This document shows, one piece after another, positions 57,129-64,000 of a stretch of 64,000 nucleotides of DNA. Within the stretch, counting starts at the first letter, position 1, and every line of letters begins with the position of its first letter. The DNA lies in contig NZ_JAGGNV010000011.1 of the NCBI RefSeq assembly GCF_018614955.1, forward strand, positions 62,001-126,000, in the 5' to 3' direction. Under the pieces are notes generated by a model. The model worked only from the letters and a program-made list of their open reading frames with translations. It had not been told where the DNA came from and searched no databases. This stretch comes from Variovorax paradoxus. GTDB taxonomy: Bacteria; Pseudomonadota; Gammaproteobacteria; Burkholderiales; Burkholderiaceae_C. The position numbers were made by a program, and so were the translations under genes.

Positions 57129-58339
57129 GCGAGGGTGCTCAAGCCGCGCAGCAAGTCGGCCTTGATGTCGTCGATGTGGTCCAGCCCGACCGCCACGCGG
57201 ACCAGGCCCTGGCCGATGCCGGCGGCCTGGCGCTGCGCCTCGGTGAGGCGGCCGTGCGAGGTGGTGGCCGGATGGGTGATGGTGGTCTTGGTGTCGCCGA
57301 GGTTGGCGGTGATGCTCAGCACGCGCGTGCTGTCGATCACGTGGAAGGCATTGGCGCGTGCCGCTTCGGGTCCGTCGCCCTGCACGTCGAACGAGACCAC
57401 CGCGCCGCCCTGCCCCGACTGCTGGCGCATCGCGAGCTCGTGCTGCGGATGCGAGGCCAGGCCCGGGTAATAGACGCGCGTGATGCCCGGCTGCGTTTCG
57501 AGCCATTGCGCGAGCGCCAGCGCCGCGGCGCAATGCGCCTGCATGCGGATGCCCAGCGTTTCGAGCCCCTTGAGCACGATCCAGGCATTGAAGGGCGACA
57601 GCGCCATGCCCGCGGTGCGCACCACCGGGCCGAATACCTCGTTGACCAGCTTCGCCGAGCCGCAGATGGCACCGGCCAGCACGCGGCCCTGACCTTCGAG
57701 GTACTTGGTGCCCGAATGGATCACGAGGTCGGCTCCCAATTCGGTCGGCCGCTGCAGCGCCGGCGAGCAGAAGCAGTTGTCGACCGCCAGCAGCGCGCCC
57801 GCGTCGTGCGCGAGATCGGCCAGCGCGCGGATGTCGCACACGTCGGTCAGCGGGTTGGTCGGCGTCTCGGCGAAGAGCAGCTTGGTAGTCGGCCGCATGG
57901 CCGCCTTCCATTCCGCCACGTCGGTCTGCGAGACGAAGGTGGTCTCCACGCCGAACTTGCCGAACTCGCGCCCGATCAGGTTGAGCGTCGAGCCGAACAC
58001 CGAGCGCGAGCACACCACGTGATCGCCTGCCTTGAGCAGCCCCATGCACATCATGAGGATCGCGCCCATGCCGCTGGACGCGCCGATCGCGGCTTCAGTG
58101 CCTTCGAGCGCGGCCAGGCGCTGCTCGAAACTCGCGACCGTCGGGTTCGAGGTGCGCGTGTAGGTGAAGCCTTCCTCGGTGCCCGCGAAGCGGCGCGCCG
58201 AGGTCTCGGCATCGGGCTGCACGAAGCTGCTCGTGAGAAACAGGGCCTCCGAGTTCTCGCCGTACTGGCTTCGTTCGAGCGCAGTACGGACCGCGAGCGT
58301 GTCGCGGTGCAGGCCGGGGGGCAGAGATCGGTCGGTCAC
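57125..58339 (-). CDS. metZ: O-succinylhomoserine sulfhydrylase
   Basis: The 404-aa PLP enzyme has the Cys/Met-metabolism fold with the Schiff-base Lys in HSGTKYLEG, and [23 protein letters not shown] near residue 55. MetZ enzymes use sulfide and O-succinylhomoserine to make homocysteine in methionine synthesis. The order purF-metZ is common in Burkholderiales. Confidence 0.92.
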   Translation of the reverse strand: MTDRSLPPGLHRDTLAVRTALERSQYGENSEALFLTSSFVQPDAETSARRFAGTEEGFTYTRTSNPTVASFEQRLAALEGTEAAIGASSGMGAILMMCMGLLKAGDHVVCSRSVFGSTLNLIGREFGKFGVETTFVSQTDVAEWKAAMRPTTKLLFAETPTNPLTDVCDIRALADLAHDAGALLAVDNCFCSPALQRPTELGADLVIHSGTKYLEGQGRVLAGAICGSAKLVNEVFGPVVRTAGMALSPFNAWIVLKGLETLGIRMQAHCAAALALAQWLETQPGITRVYYPGLASHPQHELAMRQQSGQGGAVVSFDVQGDGPEAARANAFHVIDSTRVLSITANLGDTKTTITHPATTSHGRLTEAQRQAAGIGQGLVRVAVGLDHIDDIKADLLRGLSTLA

Positions 58340-58354
58340 GTCTTGGTTCTTCTT

Positions 58355-59875
58355 CTATTCGCTCAGATTGGGCAGCGCGAGGCGCGAGGAGTCTTCCTCG
58401 GTCTCTTCGATGCGGGGACGGTTGCCGTTCATGCGCGTGATGGCCTCGGTGTCGATGTCGCCGGTGACGTAGACGCCGTCGAAGCACGAGGCATCGAAGC
58501 CGTCGAGCTTCAGCGTCCCCGCCGTGCCCGGCATGGCCTTCAGGATGGCGCGCTTCATGCCTTCGACGTCCTGGTAGATCAGCGCGTCGCAGCCGATCAG
58601 CTCGCGCACCTCTTCGATGGTGCGGTCGTGCGCGACCAGCTCGTCCTTGGTCGGCATGTCGATGCCGTAGACGTTGGGGTAGCGCACCGGCGGCGCGGCG
58701 CTCGCGAGATAGACCTTGCGCGCGCCGGCCTCGCGCGCCATCTGCACGATCTCGCGGCTGGTGGTGCCGCGCACGATCGAGTCGTCGACCAGGAGCACGT
58801 TGCGGCCCTTGAACTCGCTGGCGATCACGTTGAGCTTCTGGCGCACCGACTTCTTGCGCACGCCCTGCCCCGGCATGATGAAGGTGCGGCCCACGTAGCG
58901 GTTCTTCACGAAACCCTCGCGGTACGGAATGCCCAGCAGGTGCGCGAGCTGCGTCGCGCTCGGGCGGCTCGATTCGGGGATCGGGATGATCACGTCGATC
59001 TCGTTCGGCGGCACCGTCGAGACCACGCGCTTGGCCAGCGTTTCGCCCAAATTCAGACGGGCCTGGTAGACCGAGATGCCGTCGAGCACCGAGTCGGGCC
59101 GCGCCAGGTAGACGAACTCGAAGATGCACGGGTTCAGGGTCGGCGACTCGGCGCATTGCTCGGCGTGCATCTGGCCCTGCAGGTCGATGAACACGGCTTC
59201 GCCCGGCGCGATGTTGCGTTCGAACACATGGCCCGAGCCTTCGAGCGCCACCGATTCGCTGGCCACCATCACGGTGCCGTCGGCGTTGCGCCCCATCGCC
59301 AGCGGCCGGATGCCGTAGGGGTCGCGGAAGGCGAGCAGGCCGTGGCCGGCAATCAGCGCCACCACGGCGTAGGAACCGCGCAGGCGGCGGTGCACGTTGC
59401 GCACGGCGGCGAACAGGGTCTCGGAGTTGAGCATGCCGCCGCGTGTCGCGCGGTCGATCTCGTGCGCCAGCACGTTGAGTAGCACTTCGGAGTCGCTGTC
59501 CGTGTTGGTGTGCCGATGGTCGGTGGAGAACAATTCGGCGCGCAGCGCATGCGCATTGGTGAGGTTGCCGTTGTGCACCAGCACGATGCCGAAGGGCGCG
59601 TTCACGTAGAAAGGCTGCGCCTCTTCCTCGCTGTAGGCGTTGCCCGCGGTCGGATAGCGCACTTGCCCCAACCCGACGCTGCCCGGCAGCGCGCGCATGT
59701 TGCGCGTGCGGAACACGTCGCGCACCATGCCCTTGGCCTTGTGCATGAAGAACTTGCGTTCCAGCAGGGTGACGATGCCGGCCGCGTCCTGGCCGCGGTG
59801 CTGCAGCAGCAACAGCGCGTCATAGAGCAGCTGGTTGACGGGTGCGTTGCTGACAACGCCGACGATTCCACACAT
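58355..59875 (-). CDS. purF: amidophosphoribosyltransferase
   Basis: The 506-aa protein starts MCGIVGVVSN, with Cys2 as glutaminase nucleophile, and has a C-terminal PRPP-binding motif NVLLVDDSIVRGTTS. It catalyses the first step of purine synthesis. Length is normal, and it lies 15 nt upstream of metZ. Confidence 0.97.
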   Translation of the reverse strand: MCGIVGVVSNAPVNQLLYDALLLLQHRGQDAAGIVTLLERKFFMHKAKGMVRDVFRTRNMRALPGSVGLGQVRYPTAGNAYSEEEAQPFYVNAPFGIVLVHNGNLTNAHALRAELFSTDHRHTNTDSDSEVLLNVLAHEIDRATRGGMLNSETLFAAVRNVHRRLRGSYAVVALIAGHGLLAFRDPYGIRPLAMGRNADGTVMVASESVALEGSGHVFERNIAPGEAVFIDLQGQMHAEQCAESPTLNPCIFEFVYLARPDSVLDGISVYQARLNLGETLAKRVVSTVPPNEIDVIIPIPESSRPSATQLAHLLGIPYREGFVKNRYVGRTFIMPGQGVRKKSVRQKLNVIASEFKGRNVLLVDDSIVRGTTSREIVQMAREAGARKVYLASAAPPVRYPNVYGIDMPTKDELVAHDRTIEEVRELIGCDALIYQDVEGMKRAILKAMPGTAGTLKLDGFDASCFDGVYVTGDIDTEAITRMNGNRPRIEETEEDSSRLALPNLSE

Positions 59876-59887
59876 GAAGCGATCCTC

Positions 59888-60373
59888 TCAGGGCAGGTAG
59901 CTTGCCAACTTTTCAGGCAGCGCGGGTTTCAGGCCCTGCAATGCCGCATCGAGAACAATGGCGCTGCGCGATTCGTGCCACCAGGCACTGTCGCTCAACG
60001 CCAGCAAATGAACCACGACCGCCATGGCCAGCAGGGCGACCGCCCCGCGCGCCACGCCGAAGGCCGCGCCCAGCACACGGTCCACCGGCCGCAGCCCCAC
60101 GGCGGCGATGAGCTTGCGTGTGATCGCTGCCACCAGCCCCACGCCAAAAGCCACCGCCACGAACACCAGCACGAATCCCGCCGCATAGCGCCAGGTGGCC
60201 GCCGGATCGCCGAAGGGCAGCCAGGCCCCCGCATCGTCCGCCAGCCATTGCGCGCAGAAGAAGGCCGCCACCCAGCCCGCCAGCGATATCACCTCGAACA
60301 CCAGGCCGCGCACCAGGCCGAACAGCATCGACACCATCAGCAGCACGATGGCGATCCAGTCGAAGAGCGCCAC
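59888..60373 (-). CDS. cvpA: CvpA-family membrane protein
   Basis: The 161-aa protein starts at GTG 60,373 (then ALFDWIAIVLLMVSMLFGL). It has about four membrane segments (residues 5-22, 27-45, 65-85 and 100-120). CvpA is needed for colicin V production in E. coli and lies next to purF in most proteobacteria. It starts 7 nt after the SPOR gene stop. Confidence 0.9.
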   Translation of the reverse strand: MALFDWIAIVLLMVSMLFGLVRGLVFEVISLAGWVAAFFCAQWLADDAGAWLPFGDPAATWRYAAGFVLVFVAVAFGVGLVAAITRKLIAAVGLRPVDRVLGAAFGVARGAVALLAMAVVVHLLALSDSAWWHESRSAIVLDAALQGLKPALPEKLASYLP

Positions 60374-60380
60374 ACCAGTT

Positions 60381-61232
60381 CTACAAGCTGAGGACGGAGG
60401 CCGACAAAGACAAGCCCTTGACGCGGCTCGCCGCCTTGTCCGCCTCGGCGCGCGTGCCGAAGGGGCCGACGCGCACACGCGTGCGCTGCTCGCCATCGGC
60501 CGTCTTCGCGACGTTGGTGTAAGTCTTGAGCCCGGCCTTTTCCAGCTTCTGCCGCACCTCGCGCGCCTTGTCGGCATCGGCGAAGGCACCGACCTGGACG
60601 ACGAAGCGGCCGTTTTCGTCGGCTGCGACGGCGGGCTTGGCTGCTGCTGCGGCGGCGGCTTTGCCTTCGAGCAAGGCGCGGGCGCGGTTGCCGTCATCGG
60701 CCGGCTTGGCCGGCGTCGGTTTTTCGGGCTTGGCCTCGGCCCGTGCTTCGGACTTGACCTCCGGCTTCGGCTTGGGCTCGGGCTTGGGTTCCGGCTTCGC
60801 TTCGGCGACGGGTGCGGCCGGCTTGGTGTCGGCGGGCGGTGCCGCGGGTGCCGGCCGGGATGGCGGGATCTCGGCGCCGTCCGCCGACTCGGTGATCATG
60901 CCGCCGCCGGAGGGCGCGGTGGAACCCGTGCTCGCGCCGGTCGACGGCGTGGTGGTCGTTGCGGGTGCGGGGGTCGAAGGCGGGGCCAGCGGCTTGGCCT
61001 TGCTGCGGTCGGGAATCTCGATCGGGATGTCGACCGACACGGGACGCGGCTGGGTGTCGAACAGCAGGGGGAAGCCGATCACGCCGATGAGCACCAGCAC
61101 CGCGGCGCCCAGAAGCCGGTGCCGCGCGCGGCGGCGCATCGCCTCGACACTCTCAGCCGGCGCCGCTGCGACGCTGGCGTTTCGCCCTTCGTTGGCCTGC
61201 GGACCGCGGCTGCGGAACTTGAAGAACGCCAT
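60381..61232 (-). CDS. SPOR-domain cell-envelope protein
   Basis: The 283-aa protein has a cytoplasmic start, one membrane helix (LLGAAVLVLIGVIGFPLLF, about 40-58), a Pro/Lys/Glu-rich spacer (about 75-190) and a C-terminal SPOR domain (FVVQVGAFADADKAREV, RVRVGPFGTRAEADKAA). SPOR domains bind denuded glycan strands at the septum, so a role in division is likely, as for DedD/FtsN. Confidence 0.9.
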   Translation of the reverse strand: MAFFKFRSRGPQANEGRNASVAAAPAESVEAMRRRARHRLLGAAVLVLIGVIGFPLLFDTQPRPVSVDIPIEIPDRSKAKPLAPPSTPAPATTTTPSTGASTGSTAPSGGGMITESADGAEIPPSRPAPAAPPADTKPAAPVAEAKPEPKPEPKPKPEVKSEARAEAKPEKPTPAKPADDGNRARALLEGKAAAAAAAKPAVAADENGRFVVQVGAFADADKAREVRQKLEKAGLKTYTNVAKTADGEQRTRVRVGPFGTRAEADKAASRVKGLSLSASVLSL

Positions 61233-61295
61233 GAAATTCGTTTCCCTGATGGAGTGCAGCGTGAGGTAGAGAAAAGGCGCCGGAGATCAGGCCAA

Positions 61296-62591
61296 TCAGG
61301 AGCCCGGCGACAAGTGCCTGGCCCCGAGACGAGGTGTTCCGTGCTCGAGCACACCACCCACTGTGAAGAACGATCCGAAGACGACGATTCTATCAGCGGG
61401 GTCCGCGCGATCGATGGCCGCCTGCAGGGCTTCCATCGGTGCTGCGTGCGCGCTGGCCGAGGCGTCGGCGCGCGTGTTCTGCGCCTGCCACCGGGCCAGC
61501 AGATCGGCCGCCTTGGCCGCGCGTGCGGTCGGCAGATCGGTGAAGTACCAGCGGTCGATCAGGGGCCCGATGCGGGCGAACATGGGCGCCAGGTCCTTGT
61601 CGGCCATCACGCCGAACACGGCGTGGGTGGTCGGGTAGAAGCCCATCGCGTCGAGGTTTTCCGCCAGCGCCGCGACCGCGTGCGGGTTGTGCGCGACGTC
61701 GAGCACCAGCGCCGGCTCACCCGGGACGATCTGGAAGCGTCCCGGCAGCTCGACCATCGCGAGGCCGGTGCGCACGGCCTGCGCCGTGACCGGCAACCGC
61801 TGCCGCAGCGCTTCCAGCGTGGCCAGCACGCCGGCCGCGTTGACCAGCTGGTTGGCGCCGCGCAGCGCCGGATAGGCCAGTCCGCTGTAGCGCCGCCCCC
61901 GGCCGCTCCAGCCCCACTGCTGCTTGTCACCCGAGATGTTGAAATCGCGGCCTACGCGCCAGAGATCGGCGCCGATGGCCTCCCCGTGATCGATCACGCT
62001 TTGCGGCGGCATCGGGTCGCTGACGATTGCAGGACGGCCGGCGCGCATGATGCCGGCCTTCTCGAAGCCGATGCTCTCGCGATCGGGCCCGAGAAAATCC
62101 ATGTGGTCCAGGTCGATGCTGGTGATCACGGCGCAATCGGCATCGATGATGTTGACCGCATCCAGCCGGCCGCCGAGGCCGACTTCGAGGATCGCGACAT
62201 CGGGCTTGCTCGCCGCCGTGCACAGCAGGATGGCCAGCGTCGTGAATTCGAAGTAGGTCAGCGCGACCTCGCCGCGGGCCTGCTCGACCGCCTCGAAATG
62301 CGCCGACAGCGCGTTGCCGTCGACCGCCTCGCCGGACAGGCGCAGCCGCTCCTCGAAGCGCACCAGGTGCGGCGAGGTGAATACCGCCGTGCGGTAGCCC
62401 GCATGCGTGAGGATCGACTCGAGCATCGCGCAGGTCGAGCCCTTGCCATTGGTGCCGGCCACGGTGATCACCGGGCAGTCGAATGCGAGGCCAAGCTTCT
62501 GGGCGACCGCGCGCACGCGATCGAGCCCGAGCTCGATGTTCTTGGGATGCAGGCGCTCGGCGTGCGCGAGCCAGTCGACAAGGCTTTTCAT
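61296..62591 (-). CDS. folC: dihydrofolate synthase / folylpolyglutamate synthase
   Basis: The 431-aa Mur-ligase-like protein has the P-loop VTVAGTNGKGSTCAML (about 43-58), ITSIDLDHMDFLG and a C-terminal VFGVMADKD region. It adds glutamate to dihydropteroate and tetrahydrofolate. A 63-bp gap separates it from the SPOR gene. Normal length and start. Confidence 0.95.
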   Translation of the reverse strand: MKSLVDWLAHAERLHPKNIELGLDRVRAVAQKLGLAFDCPVITVAGTNGKGSTCAMLESILTHAGYRTAVFTSPHLVRFEERLRLSGEAVDGNALSAHFEAVEQARGEVALTYFEFTTLAILLCTAASKPDVAILEVGLGGRLDAVNIIDADCAVITSIDLDHMDFLGPDRESIGFEKAGIMRAGRPAIVSDPMPPQSVIDHGEAIGADLWRVGRDFNISGDKQQWGWSGRGRRYSGLAYPALRGANQLVNAAGVLATLEALRQRLPVTAQAVRTGLAMVELPGRFQIVPGEPALVLDVAHNPHAVAALAENLDAMGFYPTTHAVFGVMADKDLAPMFARIGPLIDRWYFTDLPTARAAKAADLLARWQAQNTRADASASAHAAPMEALQAAIDRADPADRIVVFGSFFTVGGVLEHGTPRLGARHLSPGS

Positions 62592-62638
62592 GGAGGCCGG
62601 AATTGTCGCCGACCCGCCGCGCGGGCATCATCGCGGCC

Positions 62639-62995
62639 ATGACAACGCTCTATGGCATCACGAACTGCGACACCGTCAAACGCGCCCGCGCCTGGCTCGA
62701 CGAGCACGGCGTGGCCTACCACTTTCACGATTTCAAGAAAGAAGGCGTGCCTGAGGCCGAACTCGACCAATGGCTGCGCGCGCCCGGCTGGGAGGCCCTG
62801 GTGAACCGCCGCGGCACGACCTGGCGGCGCCTCGACGATGCGACGCGCGCGTCGGTGGTCGATGCCGCCTCGGCGCGCGCGGCGCTGCTCGCCAACCCGA
62901 GCCTGATCAAGCGCCCCGTGGTCAACTGGGGCCCGCAACACGGCGTTAGCACAGGGTTCGACGCCGCCCAATGGAAGAAAGACCACGCCGTGTAA
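62639..62995 (+). CDS. Spx/ArsC-family reductase-like protein
   Basis: The 118-aa protein begins MTTLYGITNCDTVKRARAWL and has the thioredoxin-fold ArsC pattern with NCDTVKRA (a single redox Cys), VAYHFHDFKKEGVPEAELDQWL, RGTTWRRLDD and IKRPVV. Members include YffB; the function is glutathione- or thiol-linked and not defined. It is divergent from folC. Confidence 0.9.
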   Translation: MTTLYGITNCDTVKRARAWLDEHGVAYHFHDFKKEGVPEAELDQWLRAPGWEALVNRRGTTWRRLDDATRASVVDAASARAALLANPSLIKRPVVNWGPQHGVSTGFDAAQWKKDHAV

Positions 62996-63069
62996 ACGGT
63001 TGAACCCTGGCCTCCAGCTCGCGTCCAACCGGGTTCAGGGGGCTTGCGCCCCACCTTCAGGAGTTCGAC

Positions 63070-63645
63070 ATGCGCACGCAAAAAACCATTCGCAACATCA
63101 CGGCCCTGTCGCTGCTGGCAGCCCTGGCCGGCACCGCTGGCCTGGCCCAGGCCGAGCAGGTCTGGGCCCGCGTGATCTCGGCCACGCCCCAGCACGAGGC
63201 GACCGGCACCACCCGCTACAACGTCACCTACGAGTACGACGGCCGGCGCTACACCACGATCACCGACACCCGCCCCGGCGCCAGCATTCAGATCGAGGTC
63301 GGCGGCTACGGCGTCGCAACCACCTCGCCCGTGGATCCGCAGCCGCAGCTGGCGCCGAGCCCCGTCGACGGCGGCCGGCCCGACTGGAACAACGTAGTGC
63401 CCGAGCCGGGCGTGGTGGTCTCGGGCGGCGGCGCTCCAGCGCCGGTCTACAGCCAACCGGTTCCGGTCTACACGCAGCCCGCGCCGGTCTACTACGCTCC
63501 CGCGCCGGTGTATGTGGGCCCAGCCTACTATCCGCAGCCCTACATCTACCCGCCGATCGGCCTGTCGCTCAATCTCGGCTACTCGCGCGGATGGGGCGGC
63601 GGCTATCGCGGCGGCTGGCACGGCGGCCACGGTCGCTGGCGCTGA
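63070..63645 (+). CDS. exported Pro/Tyr-rich envelope protein
   Basis: The 191-aa protein has a signal peptide (about 1-28, ending AQA), an N-terminal beta domain (WARVISATPQHEATGTTRYN to IQIEV) and a C-terminal low-complexity region of PVY-x-QP repeats (about 115-150), ending in Gly/Trp/His/Arg. Similar exported proteins are common in Comamonadaceae; their role is not known to me. Confidence 0.75.
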   Translation: MRTQKTIRNITALSLLAALAGTAGLAQAEQVWARVISATPQHEATGTTRYNVTYEYDGRRYTTITDTRPGASIQIEVGGYGVATTSPVDPQPQLAPSPVDGGRPDWNNVVPEPGVVVSGGGAPAPVYSQPVPVYTQPAPVYYAPAPVYVGPAYYPQPYIYPPIGLSLNLGYSRGWGGGYRGGWHGGHGRWR

Positions 63646-63719
63646 GCGCCGGCCCCGAAGGGCCTGCCGGCAAAGCCTAAAATCACGGGCTTTCAGCAGC
63701 GTCAGGCCCTTCTTCTCAC

Positions 63720-64000
63720 ATGACAACAACCGAATCCCTTCACAGCGCCGCGGTGTCGACCAAGGCGAACGTGTATTTCGACGGCAAGTGCGTGAGCCAC
63801 AGCCTGACGCTCGCCGACGGCAGCAAGAAATCGATGGGCGTGATCCTGCCGTCCACGCTCACTTTCAACACCGGCGCGCCCGAAGTCATGGAAGGCACCG
63901 GGGGCCGCTGTGAATACCTGCTCTCCGGCAGCAGCGAATGGGCAAGCTCGGGACCGGGCGACAAATTCAGCGTGCCGGGCAACTCGAGCTTCCAGATCCG
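63720..64000 (+). CDS. ppnP: pyrimidine/purine nucleoside phosphorylase (partial)
   Basis: The first 93 residues of a PpnP (DUF1255) cupin are present: ANVYFDGKCVSHSLTLADGS, LPSTLTFNTGAPEVMEGTGG and GDKFSVPGNSSFQ. The gene runs off the window, near its expected total of about 105 residues. The enzyme splits nucleosides with phosphate. Confidence 0.9.
   Translation, partial: MTTTESLHSAAVSTKANVYFDGKCVSHSLTLADGSKKSMGVILPSTLTFNTGAPEVMEGTGGRCEYLLSGSSEWASSGPGDKFSVPGNSSFQI

Overview
The window looks like the chromosome of a high-GC betaproteobacterium of the Burkholderiales, probably Comamonadaceae and Variovorax-like. I infer this from the two Bug-type solute-binding proteins in a catabolic cluster, the gltX-metZ-purF-cvpA-SPOR-folC gene order and the codon use; no 16S rRNA or database search supports it. 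Host DNA occupies about 1-12,554 and 55,402-64,000. Between them lies one apparently complete 42.8-kb prophage in the 3' end of a tRNA-Asp gene, bounded by 51-bp direct repeats (12,555-12,605 and 55,351-55,401).

Left host arm. Positions 79-4,417 are a copper-handling operon: small exported Met/His protein, TolC-type outer-membrane lipoprotein, Tat-exported multicopper oxidase, cupredoxin, CusF-like chaperone and a 19-Cys four-helix copper store. An IclR regulator (4,439-5,200, minus) is divergent from a catabolic operon (5,320-11,166): Bug protein, enoyl-CoA hydratase/isomerase, NDP-forming acyl-CoA synthetase, second Bug protein and 2-hydroxyacid dehydrogenase. A 165-bp MITE-like element with 26-bp perfect inverted ends (11,165-11,329) sits between two convergent genes and supplies both their stop codons.

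Prophage. The switch is at 43,009-44,544: an XRE repressor and three accessory genes (two encode lipoproteins) lie between two operator/promoter clusters sharing GACACC-N4-GGTGTC. Leftward early genes (43,000 to 37,137) encode a Cro-like protein, a CII-position regulator, replication initiator, DnaB-type helicase, NinB, NinG and a candidate Q-type antiterminator. A consensus late promoter (37,104-37,132) followed by two leader terminators drives the late genes leftward (36,791 to 14,708). These encode terminase, portal, Ntn-hydrolase, scaffold, DUF5309/SU10-type capsid, podovirus-like tail and ejection proteins, a lambda R-type endolysin, Rz and embedded Rz1. Rightward genes (44,579-55,338) include ERF recombinase, an SSB-like protein, many small proteins, a DUF4224 domain, the integrase and two HNH endonucleases. 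A small rightward block (12,725-14,394) ends in a roughly 300-nt non-coding stretch with nested helices, a candidate new structured RNA.

The most unusual features are the two HNH genes. One sits at the end of the integrase gene and is followed by a second, divergent copy of the integrase C-terminal codons. The other sits between two copies of the tRNA-Asp 3' end, each followed by its own terminator. In both cases the interrupted target appears to have been regenerated.

Right host arm. Genes for tRNA-Asp(GTC), tRNA-Glu(TTC) and tRNA-Ala(GGC) are followed by gltX, metZ, purF, cvpA, a SPOR-domain gene and folC (all minus), then by an Spx/ArsC-family gene, an exported protein gene and the start of ppnP (plus).
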